Origin: Piscirickettsiaceae bacterium
Lineage (GTDB): Bacteria > Pseudomonadota > Gammaproteobacteria > Thiomicrospirales > Thiomicrospiraceae
Reading direction: 5' to 3'
DNA: 23,138 nt
Assembly: GCA_027019045.1 (NCBI GenBank)
Contig: JALUXI010000023.1
Location: 1-23,138, forward strand
Translations under genes and position numbers: made by a program
The notes under the pieces: model-generated
Database searches by the model: none
Seen by the model: only the letters and a program-made list of their open reading frames with translations
What the model was told of the DNA's origin: nothing
In this document: positions 15,328 to 22,603 of the stretch, in pieces
Position numbering within the stretch: the first letter of the stretch is position 1
Layout: each line of letters begins with the position of its first letter

Positions 15328-16232
15328 TTTTTGACACCTTTATAAATATCCTCACCCCTTTCTGGCGGATGGCGGTAGCGTTTATACTCCCACTGATACT
15401 GTTCGGGAAACTGCCTCACCAACTGCTCCACGCTCTGGTTCAAAGCAGTGGCGGCGGTCAGCTCATCTGCATCACTGATTGCAGACTCTGCTGGCTGCCA
15501 AACCATCTGAAATCCTTGTCCTTTTGGCAAGCGTTTAGCCGCCACCATTAACACCGCACAGCCTGTTTTATGTGCCAACCTACCTACTAGCGTCATGGTG
15601 CGAGCGGGACGACCAAAAAATGGGGCATAAACCCCACCCCTTTCACCTGGATCTTGATCAGGCAGAATCCCCACCATCTGATTTTGCTTCAACGCCTTGG
15701 TCAAGGCTCGCACCCCTTTTACATCCGTTGGCACCAACTTTGCCCCTTGGCGTTCTCGAGCGGTGACCATAAAGTCTTCCATTTCCGCCAGGTTCGGTGG
15801 GCGATAGAGGTAAGTAATCTGTCCATAGTCTGCCAAGGCGACTGATAAAATCTCCCACATCCCCAGGTGCGGCATCAGCAACATCACCCCCTTGCCCTTT
15901 GCCAAAGCCTCCTCAAGCAAATGTTGATTTTGCGGTGGCTGCAACCAACTTTTCACCTCTTCCACAGGCTTGAGCCAAACGGGACCTAATTCAGCGGCGG
16001 TTTTGCCGAGTTCGATGAGACTTTGTTTCACCAACGCTTGCCGTTCCGCATGAGATAATTCAGGAAAAGCCACCTCCAAATTCAGACGCGTCACCCGCTT
16101 GGGGTGACTCCATCGCTCAGGTAAAACCGCCAGCAACCCACCCACAGCCGCCCCCACCGCCTGCGCCTGCCGCAAGCTCAAACGGCTCATGCCTTTAAAA
16201 AAACCCGTTAATAGTTTCGCTGGAATGCTCAT
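15324..16232 (-). CDS. LpxL/HtrB-family acyltransferase
   Basis: An inner-membrane-associated acyltransferase of the lipid A late-acyltransferase family, 302 aa. The catalytic HX4E motif is PHLGMWE (His122, Glu127), and DQDPGERGGVYAPFFG (192-207) is the second conserved block. The N-terminal amphipathic/hydrophobic stretch (about 1-37) fits membrane anchoring. It probably adds a secondary acyl chain to lipid A; LpxL, LpxM and related lysophospholipid acyltransferases cannot be separated from sequence alone. It begins 24 bp after ttcA ends and overlaps the PilZ-type gene by four bases, so it probably belongs to the same transcript. Confidence 0.88.
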   Translation of the reverse strand: MSIPAKLLTGFFKGMSRLSLRQAQAVGAAVGGLLAVLPERWSHPKRVTRLNLEVAFPELSHAERQALVKQSLIELGKTAAELGPVWLKPVEEVKSWLQPPQNQHLLEEALAKGKGVMLLMPHLGMWEILSVALADYGQITYLYRPPNLAEMEDFMVTARERQGAKLVPTDVKGVRALTKALKQNQMVGILPDQDPGERGGVYAPFFGRPARTMTLVGRLAHKTGCAVLMVAAKRLPKGQGFQMVWQPAESAISDADELTAATALNQSVEQLVRQFPEQYQWEYKRYRHPPERGEDIYKGVKK

Positions 16233-16256
16233 CGTTTTAAGAAAATACCATCTCGT

Positions 16257-17030
16257 TCAAACCGCCCTCCTATTATCATCTGCTATCAGCGGCTGCATAG
16301 CTCGCCAAAGATTGGCATAAAGGTGTTTATTGCGTTTCTCCTCTGCCAGTAGTAACGCTTTTGTATGTTGTCGTGCTTGCGGTTTGGCATAGCAAGCAGG
16401 GCAGTTATCAGGAATCACGGGCAACCCAGCACTTTCAGCAAAATCTCGAGTCTGGTTTTCACGCACACGAGCAAGCGGGCGAATAATGCGAATATCGCCT
16501 TCATTATTTAGATAGTGTGCCTTCATTGTCCGCAACTCCCCCGCATGAAAGGCACTCATTAAAAAGCTCTCCGCCAAATCATCCAGATGCTGTGCCAAAG
16601 CTAACACATTGTAGCCTTCACGACGACAGACCGTATAGAGCTTGCCCCGCTTCTGTCTGGCACAAAAACTACAAAAGCTATTGCCCTTCATGTGCTTACC
16701 CGCCAAGGCAACCAAATCTTCCGCTTCATAAAAATAGGGAATCCCCAACTTCGCCACCCACTCTTTCAATGGAGAGGGGTCAAACCCTGGAATTTCAGGA
16801 TCAATGGTGCAAGCCGCCAAATCAAACTTCACAGGCGAATGGCGTTGCAGATGTTTTAGCACCACCAACAGTGCCAAAGAGTCCTTGCCGCCCGATAACC
16901 CCAGCAGAATCCGATCCCCTTCCTGAATCATCTTAAACTGGGCAATCACCCGCCCCACGGGCTTTAAAATCGCCTTAGGGGGTTGAATCCAATCTTTCCT
17001 TCGTTCTTTTTTGGTTAGCTTATCTTTCAT
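16257..17030 (-). CDS. ttcA: TtcA-like tRNA 2-thiocytidine biosynthesis protein
   Basis: A PP-loop ATPase that thiolates C32 of certain tRNAs using an Fe-S cluster. The 257 residues include the PP-loop LSGGKDS (45-51) and three cluster-cysteine positions: FCSFC (Cys120, Cys123) and NCPAC (Cys210, with Cys213 nearby). This is the TtcA layout; E. coli TtcA is longer (311 aa), and here the N-terminal lead and C-terminal tail are shorter. A related PP-loop enzyme of unknown substrate is a less likely alternative. The start overlaps the MOSC gene stop by four bases (ATGA). It shares a probable operon with trmA, a second tRNA-modification gene. Confidence 0.87.
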   Translation of the reverse strand: MKDKLTKKERRKDWIQPPKAILKPVGRVIAQFKMIQEGDRILLGLSGGKDSLALLVVLKHLQRHSPVKFDLAACTIDPEIPGFDPSPLKEWVAKLGIPYFYEAEDLVALAGKHMKGNSFCSFCARQKRGKLYTVCRREGYNVLALAQHLDDLAESFLMSAFHAGELRTMKAHYLNNEGDIRIIRPLARVRENQTRDFAESAGLPVIPDNCPACYAKPQARQHTKALLLAEEKRNKHLYANLWRAMQPLIADDNRRAV

Positions 17031-17665
17031 GCGGTTCGCTCTTGTAATTGTTGTTCAATCGCCTCACGCCAAGCTGTGGACAAGGCAGGGTGCTGCACAA
17101 TCTGCTCAAGCAGCTGCCACTGTGCCGCCGTCTCAGGACGGTATTTAGCTAAAAACAGGGGTTGAATCGGTATACGGGGCTGAGCAGTATCCTGCTCCCA
17201 TTCACCCATCATACCCGCTGCCAACTCTCCTGCCTGCAATACACGACAATAAAACCCCACTCGCCCTGATTCCGCATACTGGCGGGTAAAATGGGGGTTC
17301 TCGGTCAAGGCAGAGAGTTTCCAGCAAGGAGAGCGAGGCTGCGTCACCTCCAACACCACCTCCCCAAACCGCAAACGATCACCGACTGCCACCTGCGTCT
17401 CATCCAGCCCCGACAGGGTTAAATTCTCTCCCAAAAACCCAAACGGTTGGTCAATACCAAACAAAGCATAATTCTGCTCAGGCAAACACAAAACCGCCTT
17501 ATCTTCTCCACCATGGTTCACTAAATCCGCTTGAGCATTTCCCACCAATCCCTGCAAATCTATACGAACACGCCCCGCTCGCGGCTGTTTCACCATCGAA
17601 GACATAGTCCCACCCCGCCAGGGGTAGCGTTGAGGTTCACCGATATTTAAAGACTCAATTTTCAT
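17027..17665 (-). CDS. MOSC domain protein, YiiM-like
   Basis: A 212-aa MOSC-domain protein, a family that binds molybdenum cofactor or handles sulfur on a conserved cysteine. Diagnostic parts are NAQADLVNHGGEDKAV (43-58), FLGENLTLSG (77-86), VGDRLRFG and PRSPCWKLS with the candidate cofactor cysteine Cys114. This resembles E. coli YiiM, which reduces N-hydroxylated base analogues; that role is assumed by family only. The ATG at 17665 has no strong Shine-Dalgarno: the leader is A-rich with imperfect TTGAG-containing repeats and a copy of the dispersed repeat just upstream. Its stop overlaps ttcA. Confidence 0.87.
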   Translation of the reverse strand: MKIESLNIGEPQRYPWRGGTMSSMVKQPRAGRVRIDLQGLVGNAQADLVNHGGEDKAVLCLPEQNYALFGIDQPFGFLGENLTLSGLDETQVAVGDRLRFGEVVLEVTQPRSPCWKLSALTENPHFTRQYAESGRVGFYCRVLQAGELAAGMMGEWEQDTAQPRIPIQPLFLAKYRPETAAQWQLLEQIVQHPALSTAWREAIEQQLQERTA

Positions 17666-17703
17666 CGCACTTTCTCAATTTTGTCTCGATTTTTCTCAAA
17701 TTT

Positions 17704-17724
17704 TGCCAAAATCCCCAGTCCTGC
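17704..17724 (+). repeat. Dispersed short repeat, copy 3 (upstream of MOSC gene)
   Basis: Core CCAAAATCCCCAGTCCTGC, with the same T/G flank as the other copies. This copy is intergenic: it lies between the lipoprotein stop and the MOSC start, within the 61-bp gap 17666-17726. On the transcribed minus strand it precedes the A-rich leader with TTTGAG, ATCGAG and ATTGAG repeats. Confidence 0.75.
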
Positions 17725-17726
17725 AC

Positions 17727-18224
17727 CTACTGGTCGTTAAAACCGATACCTTGCACATTTAAATTTTGCAGGGTGTGCTGTGGATTACCCGTATAGCCAT
17801 TGGTTGAGACCTGATATAAACCATGGGTATCTTTATCAATATAAACAAAGAAATTGCTGCTTGTTTCATTGGGCTGACAAAGAAGATCTGTTGCACCATG
17901 ACGCACATAAAGCACTTTAAAATAGGTCTGAGCACAAGAGAATAAACCACTGTTATTCACTCTCAACTGCTCAAAAGCCGCCTTATCTTTTCCCTCAAAA
18001 GTGATTTGAACAGCAGGATCACGCTCGTCTTGTATATTAAAATTAAACTGCATATCACCATTTTTATCCAAGTTTGCCTGAGCAAAGGTGACATCATAGG
18101 TCGCACCATCCAATTCCAAAGAACCACTACCTGTAAACTTAAAGTCTGGCGTTGTTTTAATTTCACAGCCTTGCAATGCAAACACCAGTCCTACGCTCAA
18201 CATCCAATGCAACCAAACTTTCAT
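17727..18224 (-). CDS. Putative lipoprotein, function unknown
   Basis: A 165-aa protein with a lipoprotein signal: short charged start, hydrophobic stretch and lipobox ALQGC with Cys20 as the lipidation site (MKVWLHWMLSVGLVFALQGC). The residue after Cys is Glu, so outer-membrane delivery is likely by the Lol +2 rule. The mature part is beta-rich, with two cysteines (FSCAQTYF and LLCQPNE) that could form a disulfide. I do not recognise a family. Its start overlaps the trmA stop (TAATG), so it is probably co-transcribed with trmA, though a functional link is not evident. Confidence 0.8.
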   Translation of the reverse strand: MKVWLHWMLSVGLVFALQGCEIKTTPDFKFTGSGSLELDGATYDVTFAQANLDKNGDMQFNFNIQDERDPAVQITFEGKDKAAFEQLRVNNSGLFSCAQTYFKVLYVRHGATDLLCQPNETSSNFFVYIDKDTHGLYQVSTNGYTGNPQHTLQNLNVQGIGFNDQ

Positions 18225-19333
18225 TATGCATTCTCCTTCCGTTTTAAAAATACCCCTGACTCGATATGGTGAGTATAGGGAAACTGATCAAATAGTGCCG
18301 TTTCGACCACTTCATGTGTCTGGGTGAGGGTTTGTAAGTCTCTTTGCAGTGTTTCAGGGTTGCAAGAGATATAGACAATCTGCTCAAATTCAGCGGCCAT
18401 TTGGCGGGTTAAATCATCCAGTCCCGCTCTGGGCGGGTCGACCAGAATCGTTGAGAAGTCGTAATCCGCCAACTCAATGCCCTGCTGTTGCAGGCGTTTA
18501 AAGGCTCTACCTTGCAAAGCTTGCGATACCTCTTCTGCCGCCATTTTAATAATCTGCACATTCTCCACCTGATTGGCCGCTAAGTTATATTGTGCCGATT
18601 TGACCGAAGTTTTGGAAATTTCGGTGGCCAGCACCTTGCGGAAGTTATCCGCCAAAGCGATAGAGAAGTGACCATTCCCGCAATAGAGTTCAATCAAATC
18701 CCCTTCACTCCCCGCAGTCACTTTTCTTGCCCAGTGCAACATCTTCTGTGCCATCTGTGCATTGGGTTGGGTAAAGCTGTTTTCCACCTGCTGATAAATA
18801 AAGGACTTACCATCTACCTCAAGCTTTTCAATTACAAAATCATGGTCAAGCACCACCTTCTGCTTTCTGGCTCGACCGATTATATGGGTAATGGGTAAAG
18901 TTTGACGAAGTTGTTCTGCCGCTGCTCGCCATGCATCATCACCTTCAATCGGCTTTTTATAGATCAAGGTGACGAGCATTTCGCCACTGAGAGTAGAAAG
19001 AAAATCGACCTGAAACAGCCGCTGGTGTAAGACTGGCTCGGCTTTGATTGCCGCCATCAACTTTGGCATGAGAGCATCGATCGCCTCTGCCGCCATGGGG
19101 CAGCTTTTAATGGCATGGCGAGTCTTGGTGTCAGGGTTGAACATAATATAGTCCGTCTCCTCCCCCTCATGCCACACTCGAAACTCCGCCCGCTGACGGT
19201 AGTGAGCAGGCGGCGAAGGAAAACAGCTAAAATTCGGCAACCCATTTGTCAACTCACCCAACAAATCCGCTAATCGCTGCTGCTTCTCTGCTAACTGCTG
19301 GTCATACTGTTCAGGAAAAACTTGGCACAACAT
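18224..19333 (-). CDS. trmA: tRNA (uracil-54 C5) methyltransferase
   Basis: Makes ribothymidine (m5U54) in the tRNA T-loop. The 369 residues match E. coli TrmA (366) in length and key positions: SAM motif IELYCGNGHFSIAL (214-227), LVDPPRAGLDDL (297-308), nucleophile Cys324 in YISCNPETLQRDL, and Glu358 in HHIESGVFLK. Both catalytic residues carry the same numbers as in E. coli TrmA. No Fe-S cysteine cluster is present, so it is TrmA and not RlmC/RlmD. The ATG at 19333 has Shine-Dalgarno GAAAGGG eight bases upstream, which lies in a small hairpin. It is the first gene of the minus block and its upstream gap is occupied by a MITE-like repeat. Confidence 0.96.
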   Translation of the reverse strand: MLCQVFPEQYDQQLAEKQQRLADLLGELTNGLPNFSCFPSPPAHYRQRAEFRVWHEGEETDYIMFNPDTKTRHAIKSCPMAAEAIDALMPKLMAAIKAEPVLHQRLFQVDFLSTLSGEMLVTLIYKKPIEGDDAWRAAAEQLRQTLPITHIIGRARKQKVVLDHDFVIEKLEVDGKSFIYQQVENSFTQPNAQMAQKMLHWARKVTAGSEGDLIELYCGNGHFSIALADNFRKVLATEISKTSVKSAQYNLAANQVENVQIIKMAAEEVSQALQGRAFKRLQQQGIELADYDFSTILVDPPRAGLDDLTRQMAAEFEQIVYISCNPETLQRDLQTLTQTHEVVETALFDQFPYTHHIESGVFLKRKENA

Positions 19334-19338
19334 TCACT

Positions 19339-19364
19339 TACCCTTTCAAATCCAAGAAAGGGTA
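19339..19364 (-). promoter_or_regulatory. Hairpin covering the trmA ribosome-binding site
   Basis: TACCCTTTC (19339-19347) and GAAAGGGTA (19356-19364) are perfect 9-bp complements around an 8-base loop. In the trmA mRNA the Shine-Dalgarno GAAAGGG is one arm and would be paired, so folding could reduce initiation. Whether the cell uses this is unknown. Confidence 0.5.
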
Positions 19365-19536
19365 TTATCCCAAATCTTCAGTTAGAAATTGGATAAAGTG
19401 CGCAGCACCTTGTCTGCTAGGGGCTTGCAAAAAATCTTAGCTTCACCCATCGGTTAAGCGGGCATTTTTTGTGAGTCCATAGCTGGCAAGGAGTGGGGCA
19501 ATTTGCCGATTTCTATCTGAGGATTTGGGATTATAC
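19362..19536. repeat. MITE-like element with 31-bp terminal inverted repeats
   Basis: The ends 19369-19392 and 19506-19529 are inverted copies with 21 of 24 identical bases (CCCAAATCTTCAG... against CCCAAATCCTCAG...). The flanking GTATTAT/GTATAAT extends the match to about 31 bp. The inside (about 110 bp) has no open frame or recognisable gene. It fills almost the whole gap between the HD-GYP stop (19550) and the trmA start (19333), so any trmA promoter lies in it. Related termini form the hairpin at 22479-22531. Confidence 0.7.
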
Positions 19537-19549
19537 GATCATCACGCCA

Positions 19550-20794
19550 TTACACCTTAAAATAACGCTGCACCTCTTCCATTAACGCCTGCTTCAAGGC
19601 ATCTCGACTCAATTCGTTATAGGTATTCAACAGAACAGGTGCAAGGGGAATAAAGACTTCAATGAGGTTGGGATCAAAGTGGCTTCCGCTGGATTCCTGT
19701 AAAATGGAGAGTGTCTTTTCAAGGGGAAAGGGATCTTTATACGGGCGTTTAGAACTCAGGGCATCAAAGACATCTACAATCGCAAAAATCCTTGCCATCA
19801 GCGGAATCTGCTCCCCTTTCAGCCCTTGCAAATAGCCAGAACCATCATATTTTTCATGATGATACAGCACCACATCCTGAGCCTGCTGAAGCCACTTCAC
19901 CTCACGAACAATGTCTGCCCCTTCAGAGACATGGGTTTTCATCACCGCAAACTCTTCATCATCCAACTTCCCAGGCTTGAGCAAAATCGCATCAGGAATA
20001 GCAATTTTGCCAATATCATGCACAAAAGCCCCTTTAATCAACTCTCGACACTCTGGAACAGAAAGCCCGACCGCCTCAGCCAACTTCAACGCATACAGCG
20101 TCACTCGAAAATTATGTTCATCGGTATCTGAATCCCTTTTGGCAATCGCCTCCCCAATTAACGAGAGCATATCCACATTCGATTGCAAAATCTCCTCTTC
20201 ATTTTTTTCAATTTTACCCACCAAGCGCTTGACCAAAGGATAGAGTATCAATGCCGTCAAGAAAACAGAGAGAACAGCAATCAAAACCGACTCCAATAAA
20301 GTCGACTGCATATTTTGATAGATAGCTTGTGGCACCTCATACACCACCTCTGCATGCCCATAAGGTGTGGGTAGAAATACCTGAACATACATATCGTCAC
20401 CGATGTAATAGGTCAAATACCCTTCATCGTGGACAGCATTCTCCTTCTCCTGCTTTTTATAACTTTTTAAAATCTCCTCAACCGAATCATCTTTACTCAC
20501 CGACTCGGCTAAACTCTGACCCTGTTGGTCATACAACTCAATATACTTAAACTGCCCTTGCACCAACCGATCCAAAAAAGCTTGGAGTTGCTGTTTATCC
20601 GATAACTTTTGTGCAACATCTCCTTGCTGAAAAGCATGCTGGAACAATCCTTTTGTCATCTCAATGGCGCGTTCTTCTAGACCCTCTCGTTCATAAAAAT
20701 ACAATCCTAACCCTGTAATGATCGACACCAATACGGTTGCTATTGTGATACTTTTCCACAACTGCTGACTTACCGACTGAACAATTCTTTTCAT
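19550..20794 (-). CDS. Membrane HD-GYP domain protein, probable c-di-GMP phosphodiesterase
   Basis: A 414-aa inner-membrane protein: membrane spans at about 15-33 and 166-187 enclosing a periplasmic sensor region, then a cytosolic HD-GYP domain from about 205. Metal-site residues are visible: His227 (DEHNFRV), His259-Asp260 (VHDIGK), His288 (KTHVSEGADI), His312-His313 (YHHEKYDGSGY) and Asp341 (IVDVFDAL). The signature reads GYLQGL in place of the usual GYPxGL (Leu322). The family hydrolyses c-di-GMP; activity with GYL is untested by sequence alone. It lies 20 bp downstream of motB in the same orientation, so it probably adjusts local c-di-GMP for the stator or motility switch. Confidence 0.88.
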   Translation of the reverse strand: MKRIVQSVSQQLWKSITIATVLVSIITGLGLYFYEREGLEERAIEMTKGLFQHAFQQGDVAQKLSDKQQLQAFLDRLVQGQFKYIELYDQQGQSLAESVSKDDSVEEILKSYKKQEKENAVHDEGYLTYYIGDDMYVQVFLPTPYGHAEVVYEVPQAIYQNMQSTLLESVLIAVLSVFLTALILYPLVKRLVGKIEKNEEEILQSNVDMLSLIGEAIAKRDSDTDEHNFRVTLYALKLAEAVGLSVPECRELIKGAFVHDIGKIAIPDAILLKPGKLDDEEFAVMKTHVSEGADIVREVKWLQQAQDVVLYHHEKYDGSGYLQGLKGEQIPLMARIFAIVDVFDALSSKRPYKDPFPLEKTLSILQESSGSHFDPNLIEVFIPLAPVLLNTYNELSRDALKQALMEEVQRYFKV

Positions 20795-20814
20795 ACCTAT
20801 ATCCCTTGATGGCT

Positions 20815-21564
20815 TTATAATGCGCGTTTTAAAAAGATCTCTACTCTTCTATTTTTTTGCCTACCTTCTGGTGTATCATTACTGGCAACTGGCTCTTCAT
20901 CTGCTTTTGACACAATAGTAAAGGATTGCGCATCAACCCCCGCTTCTTGCAAAATATAGAGCGTGTGAATAGCTCTTTTTGCGGCCAAATCCCAATTATC
21001 CTCATACTCTCCTTCCATCACCGGAACATTATCCGTATGACCGACTATTTTGACATTCATTCCATAAAAATAGTTAGGATAAGTACGATTTATTTTAGCA
21101 ATCAATTTGACCAACTTCCGTCTAATGGGTTCGTTAAAGTCGGAACTTCCTGAGATAAAAAATGCAGAACCTAGTGTTAATTTTACGCCATCTTTTGTTT
21201 TTTCTACTTTTAATGCTTTAAAATTTTGAGTATCAATTTGAGTGTGCAGTAGATCAATGACACTATTATTCTGTGTGGTAAAAATATTCATCGAGTCTTG
21301 ATTAAACAGCCCTGCATTTCTATCCCCAATATCCTGTCTACCTGTTTCGTTATACCCTTTTGCCACCTCTTTTCTTACTTTTAAATCTGCACTTTGCAAC
21401 CAAAGCATCAAGAACAGACACATCAGAATGGTCATAAAATCTGCAAATGCAATCTTCCAGCCTGAGGAAGGTAACTCATCCTCTTGATCAGTCAAATCTT
21501 GAATGATACTTTGATAAATATGCACCTTTAAGTCTGGGTTTTCATCACGAGAAGTTTCTTTCAT
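20815..21564 (-). CDS. motB: Flagellar motor stator protein MotB
   Basis: Peptidoglycan-anchored stator subunit, 249 aa. A cytoplasmic N-terminal stretch (1-35) is followed by a single membrane span (37-57: WKIAFADFMTILMCLFLMLWL) containing Asp42, the ion-binding aspartate equivalent to E. coli Asp32. The periplasmic OmpA-like domain (about 115-249) has VGHTDNVP (174-181) and NRRVEI (238-243), which bind peptidoglycan. E. coli MotB is 308 aa; the linker here is shorter. The start is four bases after the motA stop, the standard motAB order. Proton versus sodium use cannot be fixed from the sequence. Confidence 0.93.
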   Translation of the reverse strand: MKETSRDENPDLKVHIYQSIIQDLTDQEDELPSSGWKIAFADFMTILMCLFLMLWLQSADLKVRKEVAKGYNETGRQDIGDRNAGLFNQDSMNIFTTQNNSVIDLLHTQIDTQNFKALKVEKTKDGVKLTLGSAFFISGSSDFNEPIRRKLVKLIAKINRTYPNYFYGMNVKIVGHTDNVPVMEGEYEDNWDLAAKRAIHTLYILQEAGVDAQSFTIVSKADEEPVASNDTPEGRQKNRRVEIFLKRAL

Positions 21565-21568
21565 ACAC

Positions 21569-22399
21569 TTAATATCCTATTGATATTTTGTTTTTGATAT
21601 GGTGTGGAATATCTCTCAACAGTGAATCTTGAATGGCCATAGGTCTCGCTTCTTTATACACCATCATGACTGCTTGAAGAATGTACTTTTGAAAGATTTC
21701 TTGATCATGTGCATAATTTCTAACAGTCATTGACATAGGAATAAACAACCCATAACCAAACAAAACACCCAATAGCGTTCCTACCAAAGCTGCCGATATA
21801 GCTTGACCAATGACGGTTGCACTTTGATCAATCTCCCCCATCGCCAAAATAATCCCTAAAACAGCGGCGATAATACCAAAAGCAGGCATTGACTCTCCCA
21901 ATCGATACAGAGCATCCGATAACTTTCTGGTGACCATGGAGTAGTTCTTAATTCTATTCTTCATTTTCAACTCACTTAACATAAAGTCGCCCTTTTTGGC
22001 CTCTGCAAAAGTCAAAAAGGCATCCACAAGGAACTGTTGATTATCATAATCTTTTAAGATTGTCCGATACTTTTGAAAGATTGCTGGCTTTGGGGACTCT
22101 ATGTCTCTAATGATAGCCAATAAACCATCTTGTCTCTGAATACGAGACATATCCTGCACGAGGTTTAACATTTCTACATACATTTTTTCATTAAAGTGCG
22201 CGCTACTAAAATACAGCTTAAAGTGTGTAAAAAATGCTTTCACAATATAACTTGAATTAGAAAAAATAAAGGATCCAAATCCAGCACCTGAAATCACAAA
22301 AATTTCAACTGGCTGCCACAACATCTTCAAGTCACCACCGCCAAAATAAAACCCTAGTAAAATGGCCACAATCGTCAGTACAAGCCCTATAAACTTCAT
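21569..22399 (-). CDS. motA: Flagellar motor stator protein MotA
   Basis: Inner-membrane stator subunit forming the ion channel with MotB. The 276 residues give four membrane spans (about 5-22, 31-50, 171-190 and 198-222) with a large cytoplasmic loop at 51-165. Functional prolines are visible: Pro172 (ESMPAFGIIAAVLG) and Pro221 (YGLFIPMSM), equivalents of E. coli Pro173 and Pro222. The Shine-Dalgarno GAGAGG stands nine bases before ATG. It is slightly shorter than E. coli MotA (295). No clear sigma-28 promoter could be picked in the 200 bp upstream. No other flagellar gene is in the window, so this operon stands alone here. Confidence 0.94.
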   Translation of the reverse strand: MKFIGLVLTIVAILLGFYFGGGDLKMLWQPVEIFVISGAGFGSFIFSNSSYIVKAFFTHFKLYFSSAHFNEKMYVEMLNLVQDMSRIQRQDGLLAIIRDIESPKPAIFQKYRTILKDYDNQQFLVDAFLTFAEAKKGDFMLSELKMKNRIKNYSMVTRKLSDALYRLGESMPAFGIIAAVLGIILAMGEIDQSATVIGQAISAALVGTLLGVLFGYGLFIPMSMTVRNYAHDQEIFQKYILQAVMMVYKEARPMAIQDSLLRDIPHHIKNKISIGY

Positions 22400-22478
22400 T
22401 CAACAAACCTCTCATCAATAAATATCCCTAACAAGTAAACCAAAATCAAATTAACTCAACCTTAAGGAGGCACTGATA

Positions 22479-22531
22479 CCCAAATCCTCAGATAGCAATC
22501 GGCTTATCCAATTTTTATCTGAGGATTTGGG
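22479..22531. repeat. 53-bp hairpin from the same repeat family as 19362-19536
   Basis: Arms 22479-22502 and 22508-22531 (CCCAAATCCTCAGATA... and its complement) pair at 22 of 24 positions around the loop CTTAT. The arm sequence is the terminal repeat of the element at 19362-19536, as if both ends were fused with no interior. It lies about 75 bp before metH in the shared motA/metH upstream region and could affect either promoter. Confidence 0.75.
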
Positions 22532-22603
22532 TTTAAGATTTGGATACCCGCGAGAAGAAGGAATAGAGTAAAATACCCCTCTCCTTTAACAGCTTACAAA
22601 ACC

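Noticed and set aside
22479..22540. sigma-28-like GCCGAT in the hairpin as a motA promoter
   Set aside because: The TAAA element stands about 10 bases away instead of about 15, and the sequence is explained by the repeat.
22455..22571. Possible leader peptide after a strong AAGGAGG (22463-22469)
   Set aside because: The open frame across the hairpin (ending TAA near 22571) has no ATG, GTG or TTG at the right distance; the site seems incidental.
22400..22603. Cobalamin or SAM riboswitch upstream of metH
   Set aside because: The interval is about 200 bp and no B12-box or SAM-riboswitch core was visible; the only strong structure is the repeat hairpin.
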